Assembly (NCBI GenBank): GCA_965216605.1
Contig: CBDCGG010000002.1
Span: 62,001-126,000, forward strand
DNA length: 64,000 nucleotides
Direction: 5' to 3'
Source of the DNA: JABAAW01 sp965216605
Lineage (GTDB): Bacteria > Pseudomonadota > Alphaproteobacteria > JABAAW01
Position numbers and translations under genes: made by a program. Positions 33,943 through 42,414 of the stretch are shown here, piece by piece. Each line of letters begins with the position of its first letter. Position 1 is the stretch's first letter. The notes under the pieces are model-generated. The model made no database searches. It was given only the letters and a program-made list of their open reading frames with translations, and was not told the DNA's origin.

Positions 33943-35163
33943 CTAATACAGACGCTTCAAGCTAGACAAACAAACACGCTGCAAAATACCACGCACCCGC
34001 CCATCCCCAATGCCCTCCAATGCCTCCGCCCCCCTCACCAATGCCCCCTCCGCAACCGCCGCACAATCCTCAAAACAATCCCTCTCACGCATAAAACCCA
34101 CTACCTCGTCAATCTCATCGCTCCCACAATCACTACGCGCAAGCAACCCCTCAATACGCCGTCGCTGCCTCCTATCCACACGCGATAAACACAAAACTAA
34201 CGGATAGGTGACCTTGCCATCCCGTAAATCATCACCCCGTCGCTTGCCTAAAGTCCTGCTCTCGCCAAGATAATCCAACATGTCATCCGCAAGCTGATAG
34301 CCAATACCAAACTGCTCGCCGAACAACGCAAGAGCATCCCGCTCCCTCGCAGGCGCGCGCGCCAACAAAGCCGCACTCAACGTCGCCGCGCTGAAAAGCG
34401 CACCCGTCTTGTCCCTGATAATCTCCAAACTCTCGTCTAATGTCATCGAAAGAGCACGCGCGCTGTAAAGCTGGCGCACTTCTCCCTGCGTCAAACGCAA
34501 CGCCGTTTGCGATAACAAAGTCAGAATACCAATCTCGCTCTGCCTACACATCAGATCAAAAGCACGCGCAAACAGAAAATCCCCCACCAACACAGAAGCC
34601 TGCGCACCCCACAATCGATGCGCCGTAGGCAAACCCCGCCGCATCTTCGATCCATCCACAACATCGTCATGCAAAAGACTAGCGCAGTGAATCGCCTCGA
34701 TCGCACCGCCCAATAAAATTGTTTCCTTATTCTTCGCCTCGTTGAGAATCTTCTCCTCGCCCTGACAACCCAAGAGCTTCACCGAGGCGATCAGCAAGCG
34801 CGATCGAAGACGTTTGCCTCCCGCAGAAACAATATGACGCACAACATCGGGCAGAGGTGCTGCCAAACCCAATGTCTCCTCAAGCAAAAGCTGAGAAATC
34901 GCCTTCGTCTGCTCCTCCGTCTCGGCGCACAGATCGGAGAAACCCTCGAAAGGTAGCGATGTCTTCAGTGATTCTTTCGGTGATTCTTTCGACGACTCTT
35001 TCTGATTCTCTTGCCGCTTCTTCTCTTGCAGCTTCTTCTCTTGGAACGCTTTTTGCGGTAACTTTCTCAATCTCCAAACGCGCCGCGTGCCGCGTTTGAA
35101 CGAATCACCCAACAGGCTCGTCATCGGAGCACGGCTTGCCTGATAAAAAACACGGCACAACAT
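33943..35163 (-). CDS. ispB: polyprenyl diphosphate synthase (IspB-like)
   Basis: A 406-residue trans-prenyltransferase, probably making the long isoprenoid tail of ubiquinone. The two Asp-rich motifs are LLHDDVVDGSKMRRG (first DDxxD) and QLADDMLDYLG (second DDxxD). AGGKRLRSRLLI and VLVGDFLFARAF also match. The first about 85 residues are a basic/acidic low-complexity extension (KESSKESPKESLKTS and QEKKLQEKKRQE) encoded by tandem repeats near 34970-35055. The true start may be the Met at residue 14 (35124). Chain length cannot be read. Confidence 0.88.
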   Translation of the reverse strand: MLCRVFYQASRAPMTSLLGDSFKRGTRRVWRLRKLPQKAFQEKKLQEKKRQENQKESSKESPKESLKTSLPFEGFSDLCAETEEQTKAISQLLLEETLGLAAPLPDVVRHIVSAGGKRLRSRLLIASVKLLGCQGEEKILNEAKNKETILLGGAIEAIHCASLLHDDVVDGSKMRRGLPTAHRLWGAQASVLVGDFLFARAFDLMCRQSEIGILTLLSQTALRLTQGEVRQLYSARALSMTLDESLEIIRDKTGALFSAATLSAALLARAPARERDALALFGEQFGIGYQLADDMLDYLGESRTLGKRRGDDLRDGKVTYPLVLCLSRVDRRQRRRIEGLLARSDCGSDEIDEVVGFMRERDCFEDCAAVAEGALVRGAEALEGIGDGRVRGILQRVCLSSLKRLY

Positions 35164-35215
35164 AAGGTGTCAGAAGACAGCATCGTAGAGACAGCAAGCA
35201 GCACAAAAAAAAGAC

Positions 35216-35244
35216 TTGACCCGCAAGGCACGAACCTGTTAATC
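35216..35244 (+). promoter_or_regulatory. predicted sigma-70 promoter of the one-carbon operon
   Basis: TTGACC (35216-35221) and TTAATC (35239-35244) are 17 nt apart, 130 nt before the first gene at 35376, leaving a leader of about 125 nt. I saw no recognisable SAM or cobalamin riboswitch in that leader. Confidence 0.45.
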
Positions 35245-35375
35245 AATCGCGTGCAACAGCATAGAAGACGCGCCTTGAGGAATCAATCGCAAAACACTAC
35301 AAAGCGCGAAGCTCGAACGCTCTTCTCCCCCCTCTCCCCCCTACCCCCTCGATAACTCCCTTTTGTAGGCTTTTT

Positions 35376-35705
35376 ATGGCAGAATTACTCGTCGTGCTGT
35401 GGCGCGATATTCCCGCACAAGTGATCGCGCGTCGTTCGCGCCGCGAACAGGTTAAGCGCGTGCTCGCACCGCGATTCGCCGAAGCGATCGACAAAGCCGC
35501 CATGCACGGCGACGCACGCGAGGCAGACAGCTACTTGCAAGAGTGGCGCAAGAGCACCCCCGAACCTTGCGATGAAAACTTGGAGCAAGTCTCCGAGGCA
35601 CGCGCGCAAGAACTGGAGGAAACTTACGACGACGAACGGCTAAAAAACCTTGTCGCCAAAGGCGGCTGGGAGCAAAACGCCCACCCAGATTCCAAACAAC
35701 CATAA
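35376..35705 (+). CDS. small conserved 'virulence factor' family protein (PF13769-like)
   Basis: A 109-residue soluble protein starting MAELLVVLWRDIPAQVIARR, the hallmark opening of a small family labelled virulence factor that is encoded next to methyltetrahydrofolate methyltransferases in alphaproteobacteria. Charged and helical, with no catalytic motif I recognise and no signal peptide. Recall of the family is from its N-terminal motif and neighbours. First gene of the operon; the methyltransferase follows after 43 nt. Probably an accessory factor in corrinoid or folate methyl transfer. Confidence 0.7.
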   Translation: MAELLVVLWRDIPAQVIARRSRREQVKRVLAPRFAEAIDKAAMHGDAREADSYLQEWRKSTPEPCDENLEQVSEARAQELEETYDDERLKNLVAKGGWEQNAHPDSKQP

Positions 35706-35748
35706 AACAACCTCCCCCTTTTCACCCTCACCCGAAGGATAACTTTTT

Positions 35749-36663
35749 ATGACAACTCGCACCCTTGTCGCCTCTGCGACGAAAGAACATGCGATCGCCT
35801 TGGACGCTCCGTTTACGATCATCGGAGAGCGTATCAACCCGACCGGTCGCAAGAAGCTGGCAGAAGAAATGCGCAACGACAACTTCGAAACCGTCGAGCG
35901 CGACGCGCGTGCGCAGATGGCGGCGGGCGCGCACATGCTGGATGTCAATGCTGGCATTCCGCTCGCCGACGAGCCGGCGATCTTGGCAAAAGCAATCCAG
36001 CTGATCCAATCGTTCTGCGACTTGCCGCTGTCGATCGATTCGTCGATCGTCGCAGCCCTAGAAGCAGGACTGAAGGTCTACAAAGGACGCGCGCTACTCA
36101 ACTCGGTGACGGGCGAGGAAGAGCGGTTGGAAGTCGTCTTGCCACTCGTCAAAAAATACGACTGCGCCGTGATCGCCATCTCCAACGACGAAACAGGCAT
36201 TTCCGAAGACCCCGATGTGCGATTCGAGGTCGCTAAAAAAATCGTCGAGCGCGCAGCCGATTACGGAATCGGACACGAGCGAATCGTCGTCGATCCTCTC
36301 GTGATGCCGATCGGTGCGCTGTCGCAAGCGGGCGCAGGAGCTTTGCGCCTTATTTCACGCTTGCGCTTTGAGCTGAAGGTGAACACCTGCTGCGGTGCGT
36401 CCAATGTTAGTTTCGGATTGCCTAACCGCCACGCGCTGAACGCAGCCTTCTTGGCGATGGCATCGGGCGCGGGTATGAGCTCGGCTATCATGAATCCTCT
36501 GCACGATGAGGAGATCGTCGCCATCAAAGCAAGCGATGTGATCGCGGGCAAGGATGTGGGATGCACGCGCTGGATAAAACGTTTTCGCGAACCGAACGGT
36601 AGCGACGAAACGGGAGCCGACGCACGCGGCGCAAGACGCAGGCGCAGAGAGAGAGCAACCTAA
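35749..36663 (+). CDS. methyltetrahydrofolate:corrinoid methyltransferase
   Basis: A 304-residue pterin-binding TIM barrel like the folate module of MetH or AcsE. Motifs: FTIIGERINPTGRKK, AGAHMLDVNAGIP, LSIDSS, NSVTGEE, ISNDETGIS and CCGASNVSFGLPNRH. It would move a methyl group between methyl-H4folate and a corrinoid protein. The last about 20 residues form an Arg-rich tail (ARGARRRRRERAT) that is not part of the barrel. No cobalamin-binding protein gene is in this operon within the window, so the corrinoid carrier must be elsewhere. Followed by its probable activator and by metF. Confidence 0.88.
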   Translation: MTTRTLVASATKEHAIALDAPFTIIGERINPTGRKKLAEEMRNDNFETVERDARAQMAAGAHMLDVNAGIPLADEPAILAKAIQLIQSFCDLPLSIDSSIVAALEAGLKVYKGRALLNSVTGEEERLEVVLPLVKKYDCAVIAISNDETGISEDPDVRFEVAKKIVERAADYGIGHERIVVDPLVMPIGALSQAGAGALRLISRLRFELKVNTCCGASNVSFGLPNRHALNAAFLAMASGAGMSSAIMNPLHDEEIVAIKASDVIAGKDVGCTRWIKRFREPNGSDETGADARGARRRRRERAT

Positions 36664-36703
36664 AAAAAAACTTCGCGAGAAAAACGGAGGAAAACAGAGG
36701 AAA

Positions 36704-38833
36704 ATGGAGAACACGATGACAGAGGCAAAAACAGAAACGCCAAAGGAAGCTGCTACAGAGGCAGAAGAAGTTTTCGTCGTCTTCACACCTTCGGGACTGC
36801 GTGGCTCGGTTCCACGCGGCACAACCCTCTTGGCGGCGGCGCGCAAGATCGGCGTCGATTTGGATTCGGTGTGCGGCGGGCGTGGTATCTGCGGACGATG
36901 TCAGGTGCAGCCCACTTTCGGACACTTTCCGAAGTTCGGCATCGAGAGCGACGCGCGGGCACTCTCCGAGTTGTCAGAGGTCGAGACGCGCTATGCGAAA
37001 CGTCGCGGCTTGCAAAAAGGACGACGCTTGGGATGTAACGCCGTGCTGCAAGGCAACATGGTCGTCGATGTTCCGCCTGAGAGTCAGTTGCGCAGGCAGG
37101 TTATACGCAAGCGACCCGATGCGCGTCCGATCGCCATCGATCCGATTCTACGCCTGCACTATGTCGAGGTAGAGCCTCCCAAACTCGACAGCCCCTCAGG
37201 CGACTGCGAGCGGCTGCTCGATGCCTTGCGACGCAGTTGGAATGTGCAAGTAGGCGCGATCGATCTCTCCGTCTATGGCTCTATTCAAACAGCGTTGAAA
37301 AAGGGCGACTACAAGGTCACCTGTGCCGTGCGCGACAACGACACGCTGCTCAAAGTCTATCCCGGCGTCGAGACGATGCTATACGGGTTGGCGGTAGATA
37401 TCGGATCGACGACGATGTCGGCGCAACTAGTCGATTTGCAAAGTGCGACCGTCATCGCCGCTCAGGGACGCATGAACCCGCAGATCCGATTCGGAGAAGA
37501 CCTCATGAGCCGCGTCTCCTACGCCATGCTCAACGAGGGCGGCGACGCAGAGATGACAGAGTGCGTGCGCGAAGCCTTGAACACGATCTTTAAAGAGGTC
37601 GCCGCTTCCTGCGAGGTTGACCCTGATAAAATCTTGGAGGTTGTCCTCGTCGGCAACCCCATCATGCATCACATCTTTTGGGGAATCGATCCCGTACCCT
37701 TAGGCGGCGCACCCTTCGCGCTCGCCAGTGCCGCTGCGATCAGCGCACCCGCACGCGAGTGTGGATTCACCTCGCTCGCCTCGTGCGCGCGCCTATACTC
37801 GCCGCCTTGCATCGCAGGACATGTAGGTGCGGACGCAGCGGCGGTCGCGCTCTCCGAGTACCTGTGGGACGCAGAAGAGCCCGTGCTGGCAATCGACATC
37901 GGCACGAACGCCGAAATTCTGCTGGCGGTAGGCAAGCGCGTATTTGCCGCCTCAAGCCCCACGGGACCCGCCTTCGAGGGCGCACAGATCGAACACGGGC
38001 AGAGGGCGGCGGCGGGCGCGATCGAGCGAATCCGTATCGACGACAAAACCTTCGAGCCGCGATTCAAGGTGGTCGATCGTATGGCATGGTCGAACGAGCA
38101 GGAATTCAACAAAAACGCCGACGCACCAAAAAACAAAAAAGCAGATCGTGCCGCAGAGCCGAGCGCGGTTAGCGGCATTTGCGGCTCTGGCATCATCGAG
38201 GGAATCGGCGAGTTGTTTCGCACAGGGCTGCTGGGCGTAGACGGATTGTTCCGCGAGGAAATGGCTTCCCGCACGCCGCGTCTGCAGCGCGAGGGACGCA
38301 GCTTCGTCTATCTGCTGCACGAGGAGGAGGGCAGAAAAATCACCATCACCCAGAACGACATCCGTGCCGTGCAGTTGGCTAAAGGCGCGCTCCATGCGGG
38401 CGCGAGGCTGTTGATGGCGCACGCGGGCGTGCCGAAGGTGTCGCGCATTTTGCTGGCAGGCGCATTTGGCAGTCATATCGATCCGCTGTATGCCTTGATC
38501 TTGGGCTTGGTGCCAGATTGTGCACCTGACAAGGTTGTGCCCTTGGGAAACGCCGCTTCGACGGGCGCGCGCATCGCGCTCGTCAACCGCAACCACAGAA
38601 GGTTGTTGGAGGAGCGGGTGCGCGACATCGTCAAGATAGAGACAGCTACCGAACCCGACTTCCAGCAGTACTTTGTCGAGGCGATGGCGTTTCCTCACGC
38701 CTGCGATCCGTACAGCGAGTTGCGCAAGGTAGCTACGACCTTGCCTGCCTTTGTCGCGCAAGAGCCTACGGCGCGGCGCGGCGAGCGTAGTAGCGCGCGG
38801 CGCAAACGCTTACGCCTTGAGACCAACCCATGA
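36704..38833 (+). CDS. RACo-like corrinoid activation protein (2Fe-2S ferredoxin plus ASKHA ATPase)
   Basis: A 709-residue protein. The N-terminal plant-type [2Fe-2S] ferredoxin domain has Cys57-x5-Cys63-x2-Cys66 (VCGGRGICGRC) and a fourth ligand near Cys111 (RRLGCNAV). The middle is a RACo linker. The C-terminal ASKHA-type ATPase domain starts near residue 225: LYGLAVDIGSTTMSAQLVD, VLAIDIGTNAEILL, SGICGSGIIEGIGEL and ILLAGAFGSHID. Such proteins use ATP to drive reduction of oxidised Co(II) corrinoid back to Co(I). An Asn/Lys-rich insert lies near 465-490. Its stop overlaps the metF start by 4 nt. Confidence 0.88.
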   Translation: MENTMTEAKTETPKEAATEAEEVFVVFTPSGLRGSVPRGTTLLAAARKIGVDLDSVCGGRGICGRCQVQPTFGHFPKFGIESDARALSELSEVETRYAKRRGLQKGRRLGCNAVLQGNMVVDVPPESQLRRQVIRKRPDARPIAIDPILRLHYVEVEPPKLDSPSGDCERLLDALRRSWNVQVGAIDLSVYGSIQTALKKGDYKVTCAVRDNDTLLKVYPGVETMLYGLAVDIGSTTMSAQLVDLQSATVIAAQGRMNPQIRFGEDLMSRVSYAMLNEGGDAEMTECVREALNTIFKEVAASCEVDPDKILEVVLVGNPIMHHIFWGIDPVPLGGAPFALASAAAISAPARECGFTSLASCARLYSPPCIAGHVGADAAAVALSEYLWDAEEPVLAIDIGTNAEILLAVGKRVFAASSPTGPAFEGAQIEHGQRAAAGAIERIRIDDKTFEPRFKVVDRMAWSNEQEFNKNADAPKNKKADRAAEPSAVSGICGSGIIEGIGELFRTGLLGVDGLFREEMASRTPRLQREGRSFVYLLHEEEGRKITITQNDIRAVQLAKGALHAGARLLMAHAGVPKVSRILLAGAFGSHIDPLYALILGLVPDCAPDKVVPLGNAASTGARIALVNRNHRRLLEERVRDIVKIETATEPDFQQYFVEAMAFPHACDPYSELRKVATTLPAFVAQEPTARRGERSSARRKRLRLETNP

Positions 38834-39744
38834 CCGAAGATCTCACAGCGCGGATAGCTACGCTTGCGAGCGAATCGAGCCTTGAGGTAACTCCTCGCGG
38901 GGCTACGAAAGTCGAGAGCTTCCGCGATCTTTTGCAGGAGGAGGGGGTGCGTATTTTCATCACCTTTCTACCGGGGTCGGATTTGGGCGAGACGACAAAA
39001 ACCGCCGTACGATTGGCGCGCGAGGGCTTTCGTCCAGTGCCGCACATCGCGGCGCGCTCGCTTGAGAGTGAGGCGCAGCTTGAGGATGCGCTCAAGGCTT
39101 GGCGACAAGAAGCAGACGTCGAGGAGGTGTTGCTAATCGGCGGAGCGGTAGAAAAACCGCTCGGTCAATTCAGCGAATCCATGGCTATCTTGCGTTTGGG
39201 CTTACTAGAAAAACACGGCATAAAAAAAGTCGGCTTGGCAGCTCACCCTGAGGGATCGCCAGACATCGCGCCTGATGCTTGTGCGCGGGCGATTGCCGAA
39301 AAGAATCAATACTTAAAAAGCAGCAGTCTTGAGGGTTATTTCGTAACCCAGTTTTGCTTTGAGATGCAGCCTGTTTTGCGATGGCTGGAGGAGATTCAGG
39401 ACGAGGAAGGGGGTGGCAATCGACTAAGGGTTGTGGTGGGGTTGCCGGGGCTTGCCACTTTGAAGACTTTGATTATGCATGCGCGGCAGTGTGGGATTGG
39501 CAATTCGATGCGTCTTTTGTTGAATCGGGCGAGGGATATAAGGCAGATGGTGATGACGCGCGCGCCTGACGATTTGCTTGTGGGGTTGGCGCGGGCTTGG
39601 CTGGAGGACGACACGCTAAGGGAGCGTTTGGGTGGCATTCATTTGTATCCTTTGGGAGGAATTGGGAAGACGGCGGAGTGGCGGAGGAAGGTGGCGGAGG
39701 GGGATTTTCGCCTTAAGGACGAGGGGTTTGCAGTAGGAGAGTAG
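38830..39744 (+). CDS. metF: methylenetetrahydrofolate reductase-family protein
   Basis: A 304-residue TIM-barrel flavoprotein family member that would interconvert 5,10-methylene- and 5-methyl-H4folate. Seen in FRPVPHIAARSLES, EVLLIGGAVEKPLGQF, KVGLAAHPEGSPDI, YFVTQFCFEMQPVLRWLEE and IHLYPLGGIGKTAEW. This is the alphaproteobacterial form found with corrinoid methyltransferases rather than the E. coli type. It would supply the methyl-H4folate used by the methyltransferase two genes upstream. The ATG overlaps the preceding stop (ATGA). Confidence 0.85.
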   Translation: MTEDLTARIATLASESSLEVTPRGATKVESFRDLLQEEGVRIFITFLPGSDLGETTKTAVRLAREGFRPVPHIAARSLESEAQLEDALKAWRQEADVEEVLLIGGAVEKPLGQFSESMAILRLGLLEKHGIKKVGLAAHPEGSPDIAPDACARAIAEKNQYLKSSSLEGYFVTQFCFEMQPVLRWLEEIQDEEGGGNRLRVVVGLPGLATLKTLIMHARQCGIGNSMRLLLNRARDIRQMVMTRAPDDLLVGLARAWLEDDTLRERLGGIHLYPLGGIGKTAEWRRKVAEGDFRLKDEGFAVGE

Positions 39745-39773
39745 AAAAGGAACGAGATTTTGTAATCTTTACG

Positions 39774-39956
39774 GATGCAAAACATCGCGTGCGTAGCACG
39801 CGGGGGGGTGTGGGGGATAAATTCCCCCCACGAAGACCCCGCGTCACGGGGAGCGCGAGGGAGTAATCCCTCGCAAAAAGCCCGCAGTAAGCGGGCGCGT
39901 AAGCGCCTTCTACGCGCTACGCGCGTAGCGCGAGATGCGTAGCCTCTTATTCAAAC
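39774..39956. repeat. cluster of consecutive hairpins after metF
   Basis: At least six adjacent small palindromes fill this spacer: gcgtgcgtagcacgc, tgggggataaattcccccca, ccccgcgtcacgggg, gcgagggagtaatccctcgc, gcccgcagtaagcgggc and gcgcgtaagcgc, then a ctacgcgctacgcgcgtag block. Several loops share the core gtaa. The left part is the inverse of sequence at 7761-7793, and the gggggataaattcccc hairpin recurs in other spacers. Transcripts of metF and bioY converge here, so it may also end both. Confidence 0.75.
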
Positions 39957-39970
39957 GCCCGTCAATCTCC

Positions 39971-40546
39971 TTACCAAGTGCGCGTCTTGCCCCCCGCCCA
40001 TCCCCCATCCAACCGCAACATCCCCCAAACAACAAACGCCTTAGCAATATCTCCCCCCACAAAAGGAATCAATCCCAACGCCAACAAAGGCTTCTCCCAA
40101 CCAATGCTACCCCCCAGCCACGCCAAACCACACACATAAATCACAACAATACCCCCAAATAACACCAACAAACTACGCACACTCTTCCCTCGCGCTAACA
40201 AAAACAACGCCATCGCAGGCAAAAATCCAAGAATATATCCCCCCGTCGGCCCTAACAAATACACCATCCCCCCCCCCTTGGCAAAGAGCGGCAATCCCAA
40301 AACGCCCAACAACACATAAGAGCCCAACGAAGCCCAAGCAACCGACCGCGAGAAAAAACATCCGATAAACATCAACGCCATCGTCTGCAAAGTCATCGGC
40401 ACAGGATAAAAAGGTACCTGCACCTTGGCAGAAAGAGCCAAAAGCCCAACCCCCGCCATCGACAAAACAACGCGCCGCAAAATAACCGCAGGAGCGCAAG
40501 ATTGGACGCAAGATTGGACGAAAGATTGAGAAAAAGATAGACGCAT
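39971..40546 (-). CDS. bioY: biotin transporter BioY
   Basis: A 191-residue membrane S-component for biotin uptake. Motifs: AKVQVPFYPVPMTLQTMALMF, GVLGLPLFAKGGG and LLGPTGGYILGFLPA, with about six hydrophobic segments. The N-terminus carries a 12-bp repeat-coded QSFVQSCVQSC (about 40494-40527). A G9 run lies in the Gly-Gly-Gly codons (C9 at 40268-40276). BioM/BioN energising subunits are not nearby. Its biotin would serve pyruvate carboxylase among others. Divergent from the lipoprotein gene; I saw no BioR-type operator in the 86-nt spacer. Confidence 0.9.
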   Translation of the reverse strand: MRLSFSQSFVQSCVQSCAPAVILRRVVLSMAGVGLLALSAKVQVPFYPVPMTLQTMALMFIGCFFSRSVAWASLGSYVLLGVLGLPLFAKGGGMVYLLGPTGGYILGFLPAMALFLLARGKSVRSLLVLFGGIVVIYVCGLAWLGGSIGWEKPLLALGLIPFVGGDIAKAFVVWGMLRLDGGWAGGKTRTW

Positions 40547-40632
40547 GATGATAACGATTCCTCCTAATAAGAACCTCTAACCCGTGCGATTAGGCACGAC
40601 AATTGCAAGAATCACGCATAGAGTAACGATGT

Positions 40633-42381
40633 ATGCTTAAAAAATCAACGAGAATTGTCCCCCTCTGCAGCATAGCACTGCTGCTCGTCCTCGGAGGTTG
40701 CCAGAGCGGAAACAACCTCTCGCTCGGCGAGGAGGCGCGCCGTCTCAACGCCAGCCTTGCACGCGCTGAACCCACCAGCCAACAAGCCAGCCAACAAAGC
40801 AGCGCACGACCGCGCACCCTCTACGATCAGGCAGCCGTGATCCTCGCTACAGGAGAGCGCAAACGACGCAAAAGTCTCGTTAAAAACCTGCACAAAGGCA
40901 AGCTGGGCAAACTGCCCTACGAAACACTAGCTCAAGAAGCCCAACGATGGGGCAATTTCAGCGGAGCCGCCGTAGGAGGAGCCATCCTCAGCCAAGACAA
41001 CCAACAGCAAAACCGCCGCGAGAACGCATGGCTCGCCCTAGACTTGGCGCAAGCCTACTCGCGCATCAACGAGAAAAAAAGCACCGCCACGAAAGTCGCC
41101 GCCGAACAACTGCTGCTAGAATCGGTCTCTGGCTTTTGGGCGCAGCTAAACACGCAACGTTTCACCCCCGCCATCGAGGCAACTAGACGCAGCCTGCGCA
41201 ACGCGCTGAAACGCAGCGGCGTGAGCGACAAAGAACGTCGCAACCTGACAACGCTAGAGCGTCAGCTCTTCCAAAGCAGCGTGCAACTCTCGGCACGCAC
41301 CGCCGCCTTCACACGCGGCGCAGGAGCATACCTACCGCGCGCTAAGGTCTATCGACGCTTGCAAGGCGGCACGCTGCTACCTCCGCCCGAGCTGCTGTCG
41401 ATCACCTACACGCCCGCCCTCACCGACCGCGTCATAGCTGCCTCGATCCCTCAGCTACGGCTAGGCGCAAAACGCAGCGACCGCCTCCTGCCGCGCATCG
41501 CCTCGCTTTCTGAAGCCTTGGAGACGATGCCCTATCTAGGACTCTTCGCTGTGCCGCCGCGCGAGGTGCGCGCCTTCAACAATCTTGCCGAAGAACGCCT
41601 TTTGCTCAAACTCAGCTACGCCGCCGCTTGGGGACTGATCGACCTACGCTACCGCCGCAACACTATCGAGGCGCAAACCTATCGCCAAAGCCGCCGCCTT
41701 CTCTTGGCTGTGACGCGCATGTTGAGCGCACGGCTCGCCCTGCTATCCTACGATGGCGCGTTGCAAAACTTTGCCGATGCCTTGTGGAGATTTCAACGCC
41801 AAGAACGCGCGCTCTTGCATAGCAAGCCCTCCAGCGAGGACGATCCTCGCGGACTAGATTTCTTGCAAATCTACAGCCACCACCTGTTGAGCGCCGTGCG
41901 AGCAAGCGAGTCCTACGCCGAGAGTCTGCTATGGAGTCTGCGGCTAGCCTTTGCCAACGGCTATCTGCAAGCGCCCGAAGCGCACAAGGTAAAGACGTTG
42001 GAACAAGTTTCGCTCAACGCCGATCGCATCGAGGCACGCCTGCGCCAAACCCCTGGCTTGCTGGCAACCCCGCTGGAGGGAGATAACACGAGGCTTATCT
42101 TCGGCTTACCTGCGCATCGCCGTCAGGCACTTGAGCGCGCTATCGCCGCGCGCCTTGCTATCGAGTCGAACGCGCGCATCAAGGAAAGCTCTACTTCCTC
42201 GCCGCTATACGCGCCGCAACCCTCGATGCTCGGACCTTCTAGTGCTCCGCGCCAGCTTACTCCGCAAACGCCCAAAAAGCTCTTCGAGCAAGGAGGCAGC
42301 GTCTATCGACGCTTGCAACCCTCCGCTCCGCCAGAAAGAGCTCTGCCACGCTTGCAAAAACCCTCGTGGCTCGAAAACTAA
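40633..42381 (+). CDS. lipoprotein resembling a TolC/outer-membrane-factor channel
   Basis: A 582-residue lipoprotein with signal LCSIALLLVLGGC (lipobox LGGC, Cys at about 23). The mature chain is largely helical in two similar halves: NAWLALDLAQAYSRINEKK...GFWAQL (about 135-175) and LKLSYAAAWGLIDLRYRRN (about 325-345). These resemble the long helical-hairpin repeats of outer-membrane factors, in which a similar ...WNILDFG...RAAYWRAL pattern occurs. It ends 33 nt before the RTX cluster and faces it. If it is an OMF, it could form the outer-membrane exit of a type I secretion system for those proteins. The assignment rests on pattern memory and is tentative; lipoprotein status is firm. Confidence 0.5.
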   Translation: MLKKSTRIVPLCSIALLLVLGGCQSGNNLSLGEEARRLNASLARAEPTSQQASQQSSARPRTLYDQAAVILATGERKRRKSLVKNLHKGKLGKLPYETLAQEAQRWGNFSGAAVGGAILSQDNQQQNRRENAWLALDLAQAYSRINEKKSTATKVAAEQLLLESVSGFWAQLNTQRFTPAIEATRRSLRNALKRSGVSDKERRNLTTLERQLFQSSVQLSARTAAFTRGAGAYLPRAKVYRRLQGGTLLPPPELLSITYTPALTDRVIAASIPQLRLGAKRSDRLLPRIASLSEALETMPYLGLFAVPPREVRAFNNLAEERLLLKLSYAAAWGLIDLRYRRNTIEAQTYRQSRRLLLAVTRMLSARLALLSYDGALQNFADALWRFQRQERALLHSKPSSEDDPRGLDFLQIYSHHLLSAVRASESYAESLLWSLRLAFANGYLQAPEAHKVKTLEQVSLNADRIEARLRQTPGLLATPLEGDNTRLIFGLPAHRRQALERAIAARLAIESNARIKESSTSSPLYAPQPSMLGPSSAPRQLTPQTPKKLFEQGGSVYRRLQPSAPPERALPRLQKPSWLEN

Positions 42382-42414
42382 TTGGCTTCGAGCAGGGTTA
42401 GAGCAGGATAGAGC

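Noticed and set aside
35245..35375. SAM or cobalamin riboswitch in the leader of the one-carbon operon
   Set aside because: I looked for conserved cores such as the B12 box and saw none; a covariance search would be needed to exclude it fully.
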